Shown here: in pieces, positions 1 through 8,457 of the stretch | Layout of the letters: every line of letters starts with the position of its first letter | Position numbering within the stretch: position 1 is the stretch's first letter | NCBI RefSeq assembly: GCF_039631355.1 | Contig: NZ_JBDIVF010000001.1 | Location: 968,787-1,032,786, forward strand | DNA length: 64,000 bases | Direction of reading: 5' to 3' | Source: Uliginosibacterium paludis | GTDB lineage: Bacteria > Pseudomonadota > Gammaproteobacteria > Burkholderiales > Rhodocyclaceae | The notes under the pieces: model-generated | The model's database searches: none | Seen by the model: the letters and a program-made list of their open reading frames with translations, nothing else | Told to the model about the DNA's origin: nothing | Made by a program: the position numbers and the translations under genes

Positions 1-1
1 G

Positions 2-1024
2 TTCAGTGCAGATGCCGCCACCACCGACAACAGCGTCTTCCTGGCCCGCCAGTGGGATACCGACAGCAGCACCGTCGGCAAGATGATCGTGCGCGACTCG
101 ATCATCGGCAAGCACATTGCCACCACCAGCGGCCCGTGGAACGCCACCACGGTGAACAGTGCGGCCACGGTGTATGGCACGAGCAGCGAAGCCTACCTGG
201 CTGAATACGGCAACTGGGACGAAGCCGCGAAGGCCAGCTCCAGCACCAGCAGCAGCGCCGCCAGCAGTGCTGCCGCCTCCTCTGCCGCAGCGTCGAGCAG
301 CTCCAGCGCCGCCGCATCCAGCAGCGCCGCCAGCTCGTCGGCAGGCGCTTCGTCCTCCGCCGCGGCATCGTCTGCCCCCGGCACCAACACGACGATTGCC
401 GGCTCCGGCACACTGACCACCGCCTACGCATCCGGCGCGCTGAGCGTTCCGGTCAGCACCAGCTATGACAGCGTCAATGGCACCTATACGCTCGTTTCGG
501 CGGGTCTCATGGGTACCAACGTCGTGCTGAGCGACAGCATGCAGTTCGCGTACAAGCAGGTGACCGGGGACTTCACCCTGATCGCCAGCCTGACCTCGCT
601 GGAAATGCCGGCTGCGCTGACCAATACTTCCACGATTCGCGCAGGCGTGATGGTCCGCAACGACCTGACCGACAACAGCCGCTTCTACGGCGAGCTGATG
701 CGCGGTTCAGGCAAGGTCTACTGGGAGCAGCGTCTTGCAGATGGTGGTGCCGTGTCCTCCTCCACGGTCACCAACACCACGATTACGCTGCCGCTGAGCA
801 CGCCCATCATGATGAAGCTGCGCCGTGTAAACCAGGCTATCTACGTCAGCTACTCCGTCGACAGCGGCGTGACTTTCAGCGCCGAGAAGACACAGGACTT
901 CTCCACCGCAACAGGCGCCACCCAGCTGGGCTCGACGGTGTACGTGGGCCTGGTCGGCGTCTCGGGCAACACGGGGATCACCGACACCAGCGTGTTCAAC
1001 GGAGTGAGCATCACCACCCCTTGA
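2..1024 (+). CDS. Secreted pectin methylesterase, C-terminal part (5' end outside window)
   Basis: The gene runs in from the left edge; 340 residues are visible. Residues 1 to about 75 match the end of the right-handed beta-helix of pectinesterases: a FLARQWD stretch corresponds to the LGRxW motif near the end of the catalytic domain, followed by a VRDS strand. Residues about 76-125 are a low-complexity Ser/Ala linker typical of extracellular modular carbohydrate enzymes. Residues about 126-340 look like a concanavalin-like beta-sandwich of the DUF1349 kind (GDFTL and AGVMVRND motifs), probably for sugar binding. The catalytic Asp and signal peptide lie upstream and cannot be checked. Family role: de-esterification of methyl-pectin outside the cell. 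A hairpin terminator follows directly. Confidence 0.75.
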   Translation, partial: FSADAATTDNSVFLARQWDTDSSTVGKMIVRDSIIGKHIATTSGPWNATTVNSAATVYGTSSEAYLAEYGNWDEAAKASSSTSSSAASSAAASSAAASSSSSAAASSSAASSSAGASSSAAASSAPGTNTTIAGSGTLTTAYASGALSVPVSTSYDSVNGTYTLVSAGLMGTNVVLSDSMQFAYKQVTGDFTLIASLTSLEMPAALTNTSTIRAGVMVRNDLTDNSRFYGELMRGSGKVYWEQRLADGGAVSSSTVTNTTITLPLSTPIMMKLRRVNQAIYVSYSVDSGVTFSAEKTQDFSTATGATQLGSTVYVGLVGVSGNTGITDTSVFNGVSITTP

Positions 1025-1053
1025 GCTCGAACACGCCAGGCGCTCACAGGCCA

Positions 1054-1087
1054 AGCCCGCTCTCCTGACGGAGGGCGGGCTTTTTTT
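1054..1087 (+). terminator. Rho-independent terminator of the pectinesterase gene
   Basis: An AGCCCGC arm at 1054-1060 pairs with GCGGGCT ending at 1081, helped by an inner TCTCC/GGAG pairing, and is followed by seven T residues. It lies 30 bases after the stop codon. Confidence 0.85.
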
Positions 1088-1175
1088 GTTCACCTCGTCT
1101 GGCGCCCCAGTGCAGCAGCCCCGGCACGTTTCAGATCAAGTCCTCCGGCCGCGCAGCACCTTACAATCGCGCCCC

Positions 1176-1925
1176 ATGCCGACTCACGACGAAGCGCATG
1201 CCGCCTGGCAGGCGCGCCTGCTCACCGCCTCTTTCGATCCCGATGCCTGCCACGACTGGCCGGGCCGGCGCTGTGCAACGATCTATCTGCTCGGCTGCCC
1301 CTGGCGCTGCGTTTATTGCCACAACCCGCGGCTGCAGACACGTCGTCGCCAGAGCGGCGGCCCGGACTGGGGACAGATCAGCCGCGAACTGGAAAGCCTG
1401 CGCGGCGAAATCAGCGGCGTGGTGTTTTCAGGCGGCGAGCCCACCGCAGACGCGGCGCTGCCGGAAGCACTGGCAGCCGTGCGGGCGATGGGTTTTCCGG
1501 TCGGACTGCACACCTCGGGCGCCTATCCCGAGCGCCTTGAGCGCGTCCTGCCCCTGCTCGACTGGATCGGATTCGATCTGAAAGCCGACTATGAGGGCTA
1601 CGAAGCGGTGACTGCCACGCCGGGCAGTGCCGCCCGCGCGACCCGCAGCGCCCGGCTCGTCGTCGCCAGCGGCGTGACGCACGAGTTCCGCCTGACCTGG
1701 CATCACGAGGCCCTGAACGAAGACTCGGCCCGTCTCGCCGCCCATTTTGCGCACCACCTCGGCGCCCGGCACTTCGTGCTGCAAACCTTCCGCCGTGAGG
1801 GCGTCGACAACCCGGCGCTCGCTGCGGCCTCCGAGCCGCCGGCAAGCCTGATCCGGGAGTGCGCGGGCCTGTTCGGCGATGCCTTTACGCTGCGACGCGA
1901 GATCTGCGGCCTCGCCGGCGCATGA
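1176..1925 (+). CDS. NrdG-type radical-SAM activating protein
   Basis: A 249-aa protein with a radical-SAM CxxxCxxC motif (Cys41, Cys45, Cys48, in CPWRCVYC) that would hold a [4Fe-4S] cluster and cleave S-adenosylmethionine. A GGEPT motif lies about 40 residues further on, as in pyruvate-formate-lyase and anaerobic ribonucleotide reductase activases. The best match by pattern is the NrdG2 family, which generates the glycyl radical on anaerobic ribonucleotide reductase NrdD. No nrdD is present here. I chose ATG 1176 rather than the upstream in-frame start because a TACAAT hexamer at 1162-1167 fits a -10 element and the protein then begins at family position. The next gene follows after 10 bases. 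Confidence 0.75.
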   Translation: MPTHDEAHAAWQARLLTASFDPDACHDWPGRRCATIYLLGCPWRCVYCHNPRLQTRRRQSGGPDWGQISRELESLRGEISGVVFSGGEPTADAALPEALAAVRAMGFPVGLHTSGAYPERLERVLPLLDWIGFDLKADYEGYEAVTATPGSAARATRSARLVVASGVTHEFRLTWHHEALNEDSARLAAHFAHHLGARHFVLQTFRREGVDNPALAAASEPPASLIRECAGLFGDAFTLRREICGLAGA

Positions 1926-1935
1926 GCGGCCCGCC

Positions 1936-3252
1936 ATGGGCGATAATCGCACCACGCCTTTCCGGACACCGCCCGTGACCTCTTCCCGCCCTGCCTGGCT
2001 CGAAGTCCTGCTCAACCGCAGGATGCTGATCTGCATCGTGACCGGTTTTTCCTCGGGCCTGCCGCTCTACCTGCTGCTGAACCTGCTGCCGGCCTGGCTC
2101 AAGACCGAGGGTCTGAGCCTGAAACTGATCGGCGCCTTTGCGCTGATCCAGTTCCCCTACACCTGGAAATTCCTCTGGTCGCCCCTGCTGGACCGCTATG
2201 CCTTGCCGCTGCTGGGACGCCGCCGCGGCTGGATGCTGCTCACCCAGTTGCTGCTGGTGGCAGCCATCGCGGCGCTTGGGCAACTCTCGCCCAGGGAGCA
2301 GGTCGGGCTGATCGTCGCACTCACCGCGGGCGTCGCGTTTCTGTCGGCCACCCAGGACATCGTGCTGGACGCCTTCCGCCGCGAGCTGCTGCCCGAGATC
2401 GAGCTGGGCCTGGGCAACGCGATCCATGTGAATGCCTACCGCGTGGCCGGGCTGATCCCGGGCTCACTCTCGCTGATCCTGGCCGACCACCTGCCCTGGA
2501 CGCAGGTTTTCCTCATCACCGCGATGTTCATGCTGCCGGGCGCGGCGATGAGCCTGATGGTGGGCGAGCCGAAAGCCTCCGGCGCTGCCCCGCGCACCCT
2601 GCGCCAGGCGGTTGTCGAGCCCTTCCATGAGTTTTTCACGCGTCAGGGCGTACGCGGCGCGCTGCTGATCCTCGTCTTCATCCTCGCCTACAAGCTGGGC
2701 GATTCGCTGTGCACCGCGCTGGCCACGCCCTTCTACCTCGACATGGGCTTCAGTAAGAGCGAGATCGGCGTGATCGCCAAGAACGCCGGCCTGTGGCCGG
2801 GCGTCATTGGCGGCATCCTCGGCGGCATCTGGATGGTGAAGCTTGGCATCAACCGCGCGCTGTGGGCCTTCGGTGTCGTGCAGTGGGTCACCATTCTCGG
2901 ATTCGTGGGCCTCGCCTGGCTGGGCACGGCCGAGTCGGACGCCACCCGGCTGGCCGTCCTCGCCGGCGTGATCGGCGCTGAAGCGCTCGGCATGGGGCTG
3001 GGCACCACTGCGTTCGTCGCCTGGATGGCGCGCACCACCCACCCGGCCTACACCGCCACCCAGCTCGCCCTCTTCACCAGCCTGATGGCCATTCCGCGCA
3101 CCTTCATCAATGCCTCGGCCGGCTGGCTGGTGGGCTACTTCGGCTGGTTCAACTTCTTCTGGCTCTGCTTCTTCCTCGCCATTCCGGGCATGCTGCTGCT
3201 CTTCAAGGTGGCGCCGTGGAACGAACCCTCTGCAATCAAGGATCCCTCATGA
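1936..3252 (+). CDS. ampG: AmpG-family muropeptide/saccharide MFS permease
   Basis: A 438-aa, very hydrophobic protein with about twelve membrane segments. The N-terminal half carries the AmpG signature: FSSGLPLYLLL in helix 1, then KFLWSPLLDRY and GRRRGW between helices 2 and 3. AmpG imports GlcNAc-anhydro-muropeptides across the inner membrane for wall recycling and beta-lactamase induction in enterobacteria. This protein is shorter than the Escherichia coli form (491 aa) and lacks its extra C-terminal helices, as is common outside enterics, so the substrate is inferred. GTG 1975 is a possible alternative start. Its stop overlaps the next ATG by four bases (ATGA), so the uracil-DNA glycosylase gene is translationally coupled. 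Confidence 0.8.
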   Translation: MGDNRTTPFRTPPVTSSRPAWLEVLLNRRMLICIVTGFSSGLPLYLLLNLLPAWLKTEGLSLKLIGAFALIQFPYTWKFLWSPLLDRYALPLLGRRRGWMLLTQLLLVAAIAALGQLSPREQVGLIVALTAGVAFLSATQDIVLDAFRRELLPEIELGLGNAIHVNAYRVAGLIPGSLSLILADHLPWTQVFLITAMFMLPGAAMSLMVGEPKASGAAPRTLRQAVVEPFHEFFTRQGVRGALLILVFILAYKLGDSLCTALATPFYLDMGFSKSEIGVIAKNAGLWPGVIGGILGGIWMVKLGINRALWAFGVVQWVTILGFVGLAWLGTAESDATRLAVLAGVIGAEALGMGLGTTAFVAWMARTTHPAYTATQLALFTSLMAIPRTFINASAGWLVGYFGWFNFFWLCFFLAIPGMLLLFKVAPWNEPSAIKDPS

Positions 3253-3965
3253 GTTCCACTGCCCTCATCACCGCGGCCCGCGCGCTTTCTGCCGCGGTGG
3301 CGCCGATGCGCTTTGGCGCACCGATCACTCACGTGTACAACCCGCTGGACTACGCCTGGGCGCCGCATGAGGAATACCTGCGCAGATTCGGAGAAGGCCG
3401 GAAAAAGGTGATTTTCGTCGGCATGAATCCCGGGCCTTTCGGCATGGTGCAGATCGGCGTGCCCTTCGGCGAGATCGCCGCCGCGCGGGACTGGATGGGG
3501 CTGTCCGCGCCGGTAGAGAAGCCAGCCAGCGAAACCGCTGCGCGGCCGATCGAGGGCTGGGACTGTGCGCGCTCTGAGGTGTCGGGACGGCGGCTGTGGG
3601 GCCTGTTTGCCGAGCGCTTCGGCACGGCTGACGCGTTTTTCGCCGAGCATCTGGTCGCCAACTACTGCCCGCTGGCCTTTTTCGAGGGCAAGCGCAATGT
3701 CACGCCCGACAAGCTGCCGGCCGCCGAACAGGCTCCGCTGCTGGCGGCCTGCGACACACACCTTCGCAGTCTGGTGGAAACGACCGGTGCAGAATGGGTC
3801 ATCGGTATCGGCGCCTGGTCGGAAGTCCGCGCGCGTGAAGCCTGTGCCGGCATGCCGCTGAAATTCGGCCGCGTGCTGCATCCAAGCCCGGCCAGCCCGG
3901 CAGCCAATCGTGGCTGGTCCGAAGCGGCCACCAGACAACTGGTCGCACTGGGACTCTGGCGCTGA
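3249..3965 (+). CDS. SMUG1-type single-strand-selective uracil-DNA glycosylase
   Basis: 238 aa. The motif GMNPGPFGM (Asn60) matches the catalytic loop of SMUG1, where the Asn positions the attacking water, and HPSPASPAAN near the C terminus (His211) matches the second catalytic loop. SMUG1 enzymes remove uracil and 5-hydroxymethyluracil from DNA in base-excision repair. The family is well known from animals and occurs in scattered bacteria. Length fits the bacterial members. It overlaps the permease gene by 4 bases; no functional link to that transporter is obvious. Confidence 0.9.
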   Translation: MSSTALITAARALSAAVAPMRFGAPITHVYNPLDYAWAPHEEYLRRFGEGRKKVIFVGMNPGPFGMVQIGVPFGEIAAARDWMGLSAPVEKPASETAARPIEGWDCARSEVSGRRLWGLFAERFGTADAFFAEHLVANYCPLAFFEGKRNVTPDKLPAAEQAPLLAACDTHLRSLVETTGAEWVIGIGAWSEVRAREACAGMPLKFGRVLHPSPASPAANRGWSEAATRQLVALGLWR

Positions 3966-4025
3966 GCCTGCGCGCCGCATGTCCGAGTCGCGACCCGCAA
4001 GCTGTGCGACGACAAGGAGATGCGG

Positions 4026-4394
4026 ATGAAACCCATGCTTTTCCCGGGTCTGATGCTGGGCGGCCTGCTGGCCCTCCAGACCGTTCAGGCCCGCACGCCC
4101 GACACCGTTCAGTGGGAATCCGGCAAGGCGAGCTATGCCTGTGCAGACGGCAGGACACTGGAGGCGGCCTTCCTGAATCAGACCGCGGGGGAGAGCTTCG
4201 CTTCGATCAGCTGGCAGGGCGAGCCGGTGCTGATGTATCGCGCGAAGTCGGGCTCGGGCGTGCGCTATGTGGACGTCGACGAGCAGCGCGGTCTGCGTTT
4301 CTACACGAAGGGCAAGGAAGCCTGGCTGGCCTTCATGGCGGCGGACGACGCCGCGAAGGAGCGGGTGCTGCTGCGCGACTGTCGCCGACTATAG
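4026..4394 (+). CDS. Periplasmic MliC-like (C-type lysozyme inhibitor) protein
   Basis: 122 aa from ATG 4026. AAGGAG at 4014-4019 lies six bases upstream of this ATG and directly abuts an earlier in-frame ATG, so the later one is chosen. Residues 1 to about 21 form a signal peptide without a lipobox Cys. The mature part follows the MliC layout: YACADG near the start, a central KSGSGVRYV strand, then FYTKGKEAWLAF and a closing Cys near the end, giving one probable disulphide. The family inhibits c-type lysozyme and protects peptidoglycan. It stands alone between the glycosylase gene and a bidirectional terminator. Confidence 0.75.
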   Translation: MKPMLFPGLMLGGLLALQTVQARTPDTVQWESGKASYACADGRTLEAAFLNQTAGESFASISWQGEPVLMYRAKSGSGVRYVDVDEQRGLRFYTKGKEAWLAFMAADDAAKERVLLRDCRRL

Positions 4395-4420
4395 GTGTGC
4401 ATCTCCCGCCCTGACAAACA

Positions 4421-4446
4421 GAAACGCCGGCAGAAGCCGGCGTTTC
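4421..4446. terminator. Bidirectional hairpin terminator
   Basis: Perfect inverted repeat of 11 bp (GAAACGCCGGC / GCCGGCGTTTC) with an AGAA loop between two convergent genes. It can serve both the MliC-like gene and the outer-membrane gene. Confidence 0.7.
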
Positions 4447-4467
4447 TGCATCGTGCCCGGGCCTGCG

Positions 4468-5277
4468 TCAGAACGCGTAGCCGGCGCCCATGTACCAGGA
4501 CTTGAGACGGGTTTCCGAATCCGGCTCGTACATGCCGCTTTCCACCGGCGACTGTCCGTAGCTGAAGCGGTTTTCCTGATAGCCCGCATTGACGCGGAAC
4601 TGCTCATTCACCCGGTAATCCAGCCCGATGCCCCAGGAAGTGACCGGCTTGGACTTGAGCCTGAAGGTCGTGTCATGTTCGTACTCCATCCGTGCGCGGA
4701 TCATCTTGCCGCGGCTCGCCCAGGCGGACGCCACCAGACGGTCGGTCAGCGCCAGCTGGCCCAGCAGCCCCACGGACAAGGCATGGTGGTCATAGACCTC
4801 CTTGTAGCCCGCATCGTCTTCGCCGGCGAGATCGCGCTCCCACTGGTGATAGTCGTAGGCAGCAAACGGCGTCAGCTGCACGCGGCTGCCGAGGCCGAAA
4901 GCCTTGCCCAGACGAATGCCGACATCGCTGTTGGTGACACGCGTCCGTGCCTGATAGGGAGTGGTGCTGCCATCGGCATACATCAGCGCGCCGTCATAAT
5001 TCGTGCGGCCCTTGCCGTAGCCGAAGACGCCCTGGAAGTAGACCTCACGCACGCCGGCAAAGTCCCCCTGCAGGGTGTAGACGATGCGGGCCTGGTTGAT
5101 CCGGCCGTTCTCGGAATTGAACCAGTTGCCGTCAGCGGTTTCGGTGTAGGAGATTTTCTCCTTGCCGACGCTCAGGCTGATCTGGTTGTTGGCGCCCTTG
5201 ACGCCTTCCGCGGCAAACGCGCCGCCCGCAAGCCCGAGCAGGGCGAGGGACAGGACTGCTCCCGAACAATACGACAT
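4468..5277 (-). CDS. Outer-membrane beta-barrel protein of unknown function
   Basis: 269 aa. The start at 5277 is preceded by a GGAG ribosome site at the right spacing and begins a clear signal peptide ending in GGAFAA. The mature protein has alternating amphipathic strands rich in Tyr, Gly and Arg, with aromatic girdle residues, and ends in GAGYAF; a C-terminal Phe is the usual BAM recognition signal. Length and strand pattern suit an 8-12-stranded barrel. I cannot assign a family or substrate. Transcribed alone, convergent with the MliC-like gene. Confidence 0.7.
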   Translation of the reverse strand: MSYCSGAVLSLALLGLAGGAFAAEGVKGANNQISLSVGKEKISYTETADGNWFNSENGRINQARIVYTLQGDFAGVREVYFQGVFGYGKGRTNYDGALMYADGSTTPYQARTRVTNSDVGIRLGKAFGLGSRVQLTPFAAYDYHQWERDLAGEDDAGYKEVYDHHALSVGLLGQLALTDRLVASAWASRGKMIRARMEYEHDTTFRLKSKPVTSWGIGLDYRVNEQFRVNAGYQENRFSYGQSPVESGMYEPDSETRLKSWYMGAGYAF

Positions 5278-5434
5278 GCGTGCTCCAATTATTCTGGTCT
5301 GGTTGAGGGAAACTGCGAGCGGACCGGCTCCCGGCGGTCCGGGCCGACAGTTTATCCATGCGTCATTGTCCGTAAAGCTGACGCCGATCATGCTTTCTGC
5401 ATGCTGCACGACGGACTTTCGCCGCAGCCCCATG

Positions 5435-5458
5435 AAAAACGCCGGCGCAGGCCGGCGT
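5435..5458 (-). terminator. Terminator downstream of hpt
   Basis: ACGCCGGC / GCCGGCGT inverted repeat with a 4-base loop, followed in the minus direction by five T residues (AAAAA at 5435-5439 on the plus strand). Confidence 0.75.
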
Positions 5459-5480
5459 CAGAAAGCAGTAACGGCAGCGC

Positions 5481-6047
5481 TCAGTGGCCCTTGAGGGCGT
5501 AGATGCCGGGCGCATTGCGCCAGTAGCCCTTGTAGTCCATGCCGCAACCGAAGAGGAAGCGGTCGGCCACGTCGAGCCCGCTGAAGTCAGCCCGCATGCC
5601 GGGGAAAGCCTTGCGCTCGTGATCCTTGTGGACCAGCACGGCGGAAAAGACTTCGGTCGCGCCCTCGTTCTTCATGTGCTCGAGAATGGCCTGGAGCGTC
5701 CAGCCCTCGTCCAGGATGTCGTCGAGCACCAGCACCGTGCGGCCGCGCAGGTCCTGAGTCGGGCGCACCCGCCAGTCGAGCAGCGTGCCATTGAGTGCGT
5801 GACCGTAGCGCGAGGCATGGAGGTAGGCCACTTCGAGCGGGAAATTCAGCTTGGGCAGCAGGCGGCCAGCCAGCACCAGTCCGCCGTTCATGACCGTGAA
5901 CACCAGCGGATCGCTCTCGGCCAGCTTCGCGGTGATCGCGGCAGCCATGGTATCGAGTGCGGCCTCCACCTGATCGTTGTTCACGAGGCAGTCTGCCTCG
6001 GCCATGGCCTGTCTGGCGTCTGCCAGGTTCTCCTTGCGCTTGTCCAT
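5481..6047 (-). CDS. hpt: Hypoxanthine-guanine phosphoribosyltransferase
   Basis: 188 aa, the usual length. The PRPP-binding motif VLVLDDILDEG lies at residues 105-115 with its two acidic residues, and the MNGGLVLAG segment near residue 53 forms the PPi loop. The C-terminal FLFGCGMDYKGYWRN region matches the purine-binding end of bacterial HPRTs. The enzyme salvages hypoxanthine and guanine to IMP and GMP in the cytoplasm. It is a single-gene unit, divergent from the polyene operon with 119 bases between start codons, and ends at a T-tailed hairpin. Confidence 0.9.
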   Translation of the reverse strand: MDKRKENLADARQAMAEADCLVNNDQVEAALDTMAAAITAKLAESDPLVFTVMNGGLVLAGRLLPKLNFPLEVAYLHASRYGHALNGTLLDWRVRPTQDLRGRTVLVLDDILDEGWTLQAILEHMKNEGATEVFSAVLVHKDHERKAFPGMRADFSGLDVADRFLFGCGMDYKGYWRNAPGIYALKGH

Positions 6048-6129
6048 CCCGAAACCCCCAAAAACCGCGATTCTAGCCAGATGTTCGGGTTTGCTGCTGA
6101 TCTGGCTCAGGGCGCCCGATGCTATTGGC

Positions 6130-6135
6130 TATAAT
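6130..6135 (+). promoter_or_regulatory. Possible -10 element of the aryl polyene operon
   Basis: A perfect TATAAT hexamer 31 bases before the ACP start codon in the hpt/polyene divergent region. No convincing -35 hexamer is seen 16-18 bases upstream, so activator dependence is possible. Confidence 0.4.
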
Positions 6136-6166
6136 CCCGCGATTGAACTTCACGTGGTTTTACATC

Positions 6167-6451
6167 ATGACCCAGTCACCAGCCGCCGCTGACCCCGCAC
6201 TCGAACAGGAAGTCGCGGCAATGATCGTCGAAGCACTCAACCTGGACGTGGCCGCCAGCTCGATCGAAGCCGAAGCGCCACTGTTCGGGGATGAAGGCCT
6301 GGGGCTGGACTCGATCGACATCCTGGAAGTCGCCCTGGTGATTTCAAAGCGCTACGGCTTCCAGCTGAAGGCCGACAGCGACGACAACTTCCGCATCTTC
6401 TCCTCGCTGCGCAGTCTCGCCGCCCACATCGCCGCCCACCGCACGAAGTAA
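6167..6451 (+). CDS. Acyl carrier protein of the aryl polyene cluster (first copy)
   Basis: 94 aa acidic protein. The phosphopantetheine site is Ser49 in GLGLDSIDILEVA, matching the G-x-D-S-(I/L) motif of carrier proteins. Start chosen at ATG 6167, since the upstream ATG at 6119 would place hydrophobic non-ACP residues in front. In aryl polyene systems the carrier holds the aryl starter and the growing polyene chain. It is the first gene of a + strand operon; the next gene follows after four bases. A second, shorter ACP is encoded at 26787. Confidence 0.85.
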   Translation: MTQSPAAADPALEQEVAAMIVEALNLDVAASSIEAEAPLFGDEGLGLDSIDILEVALVISKRYGFQLKADSDDNFRIFSSLRSLAAHIAAHRTK

Positions 6452-6455
6452 ATCC

Positions 6456-7103
6456 ATGAGTGGCAAGCAGTTCCTGCGCCTGGCCCTGCTGGCCCCCTTC
6501 GGGCTGGCCTACCTGTGGCTAGGCCATCAGGCGTCTACCTCCAGTGATCCCTCCCTGGCCTCCCTGCTGATCGGGCTCGCACCGCTGGCCTTCAGCGCCT
6601 TCGTACTCGCCCTGCAGGCCCGCTCGGTCTGGCTGCTGGGGCTGTGCGTCGGCAGCCTGGCGCTGATCTTCACGCATCTGGGCTTCCTGCGGGCCAATGC
6701 GCCCTGGGTGTATTTCGTCCAGCATGCCGGCATGCATGCGCTGCTCGGGCTGATGTTCGGTCGCACGCTGGGTGGCGCACATGCCGACGCGCTCTGCTCG
6801 AAGGTGTCGCAAGTGGTCTTCGGGCGCGAGCAGCTCGACGAGGCCTATTACCTCTACACCTGGCGCGTCACCGTGGCCTGGACGGTCTATTTCGCCCTCA
6901 CCACCCTGCTGTCGATCCTGCTGTTCTGGCTGGCACCGCTCGAGATCTGGTCGGTGTACGCCAACCTGCTGACCCCCTTCATCATCGGTGCGATCTTCGT
7001 CATCGAGTTCGCGATCCGCCTGCGCGTGCTGCCGCGAGACCGGCATGCCAGCATCGCCCAGACCATCCGTGCCTACCGTGAGTACTCCCAGCGTCGCCCC
7101 TGA
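6456..7103 (+). CDS. COG4648-type inner-membrane protein of aryl polyene clusters
   Basis: 215 aa with about six predicted membrane helices (residues 7-25, 37-55, 60-78, 85-105, 138-160, 165-185) and a basic C-terminal tail. The sequence resembles the uncharacterised COG4648 membrane proteins that accompany aryl polyene and xanthomonadin genes next to the ACP and ligase. Its biochemical role is unknown; a place in membrane assembly or lipid attachment is inference from context. The downstream ligase gene starts 26 bases before its stop, suggesting translational coupling. Confidence 0.7.
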   Translation: MSGKQFLRLALLAPFGLAYLWLGHQASTSSDPSLASLLIGLAPLAFSAFVLALQARSVWLLGLCVGSLALIFTHLGFLRANAPWVYFVQHAGMHALLGLMFGRTLGGAHADALCSKVSQVVFGREQLDEAYYLYTWRVTVAWTVYFALTTLLSILLFWLAPLEIWSVYANLLTPFIIGAIFVIEFAIRLRVLPRDRHASIAQTIRAYREYSQRRP

Positions 7104-8457
7104 AACGGCCCAGCGCAGCCTTCCGCTGCTTCCCGAAGCGGCAGCCGACAGCCTTGCCGCCATGCTCGGTGACGAGCCCGTCAGCCGAGCACGCCTGATG
7201 CGTGAAGTGCTTGCGCTCGCCGCACGCCTGCCGGAAGGCCGCCCCTTGCTGAACCTCTGCAGCAGCCGCTACCAGTTCGCCCTGGGCCTGCTGGCCGGGA
7301 TCTGCCGGGGCAACCTGAGCCTGCTGCCCAACTCGCTGGCCGAAGGCAATATCGCTGCGCTGCGCGAGCGTCACCCCGACCTGCTCTGCCTGAGTGACCA
7401 GGGCAGCATGCCCTTCGACCTGCCGGGGCTGCATGTGCCGGCGCGTGACCCGGGCGGACCGACGCCGGAAATGCCGCTGATTCCCGATGACCGTCTGGTC
7501 GCCTGCGTCTTCACTTCCGGCTCCACTGGCCAGCCGCAGGCCCACCTCAAGCGCTTCGGCAAACTCGTGCGCAACGTGCACTCGCAGGCCGACTGCCTGC
7601 GTGCCCTCACCGGCCCCGGCTTCTCGGTGCTGGGCACGGTGCCTTTCCAGCACATGTACGGCCTCGAATCCACCGTACTGTTGCCGCTCTTCGGCGGTGG
7701 CGTGCTGGCCGCCGCCAAGCCCTTTTTCCCCGGCGATGTCGCCGACACCCTGGCCCGCTTGCCGGTGCCGCGCGTGCTGGTCACAACGCCGTATCACCTG
7801 CGCAACCTGCTCGAATCCGGCACGCCGGTCGCCCCGCTGGCCTGCGTGATGTCGGCCACCGCGCCGCTGGCGGTCGAACTCGCCCGGCAGGCAGAATCGA
7901 GCCTCGGTGCGCCGCTGATGGAGATCTACGGCTCGACCGAAACCGGCCAGATCGCCACCCGCCGCCCCACCGGGGGTGACGCCTGGACCCTGCATGAAGG
8001 CATCCGCCTGCATCAGGGCGCGGAAGATCTCTCGCAGGTCGAGGGCGGCCATGTCGAGCAGCCGCAAACACTGGGCGACATCGTCGAGAAGCTCGACGAG
8101 CGCCGCTTCCGTCTGGTCGGCCGCCATGCCGACATGATCAACATCGCCGGCAAGCGCTCCTCCATCGCCTTCCTGAACCACATCCTGCTGGCCATCGAGG
8201 GCGTGCGCGACGGCGCCTTCTGCCTGCCCCGCGAAGGTGAAGCCGCACGCCTGGCGGCCTTCGTCGTGGCGCCCGGCCTGCGCGCGGCGGAGATCACCGC
8301 CGCCCTGCGCCCTCATGTGGACGCCGCCTTCCTGCCGCGCCCCATCGTTTTCCTCGACCGCCTGCCGCGCAACGCCACCGGCAAGATCATGGCGGCCGAC
8401 ATGCAGGCGCTGATTGCCCGCCACATTCCCGCCAGCGATCACGATGCCAAGGCTTGA
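7078..8457 (+). CDS. AMP-forming aryl/acyl-ACP ligase of the polyene pathway
   Basis: 459 aa from GTG 7078. This start is inferred because no ATG lies near the family N terminus. ANL-superfamily motifs are in order: TSGSTG at 146-151 (ATP loop), YGSTETG at 284-290, a GRHADMINIAGKRSS hinge, and NATGK ending in the catalytic Lys436. It is shorter than acyl-CoA synthetases, as are the ligases of aryl polyene clusters that adenylate 4- or 3-hydroxybenzoate and load it on the ACP. The likely substrate here comes from the chorismatase at 24546. Overlaps both neighbours. Confidence 0.8.
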   Translation: MSTPSVAPETAQRSLPLLPEAAADSLAAMLGDEPVSRARLMREVLALAARLPEGRPLLNLCSSRYQFALGLLAGICRGNLSLLPNSLAEGNIAALRERHPDLLCLSDQGSMPFDLPGLHVPARDPGGPTPEMPLIPDDRLVACVFTSGSTGQPQAHLKRFGKLVRNVHSQADCLRALTGPGFSVLGTVPFQHMYGLESTVLLPLFGGGVLAAAKPFFPGDVADTLARLPVPRVLVTTPYHLRNLLESGTPVAPLACVMSATAPLAVELARQAESSLGAPLMEIYGSTETGQIATRRPTGGDAWTLHEGIRLHQGAEDLSQVEGGHVEQPQTLGDIVEKLDERRFRLVGRHADMINIAGKRSSIAFLNHILLAIEGVRDGAFCLPREGEAARLAAFVVAPGLRAAEITAALRPHVDAAFLPRPIVFLDRLPRNATGKIMAADMQALIARHIPASDHDAKA

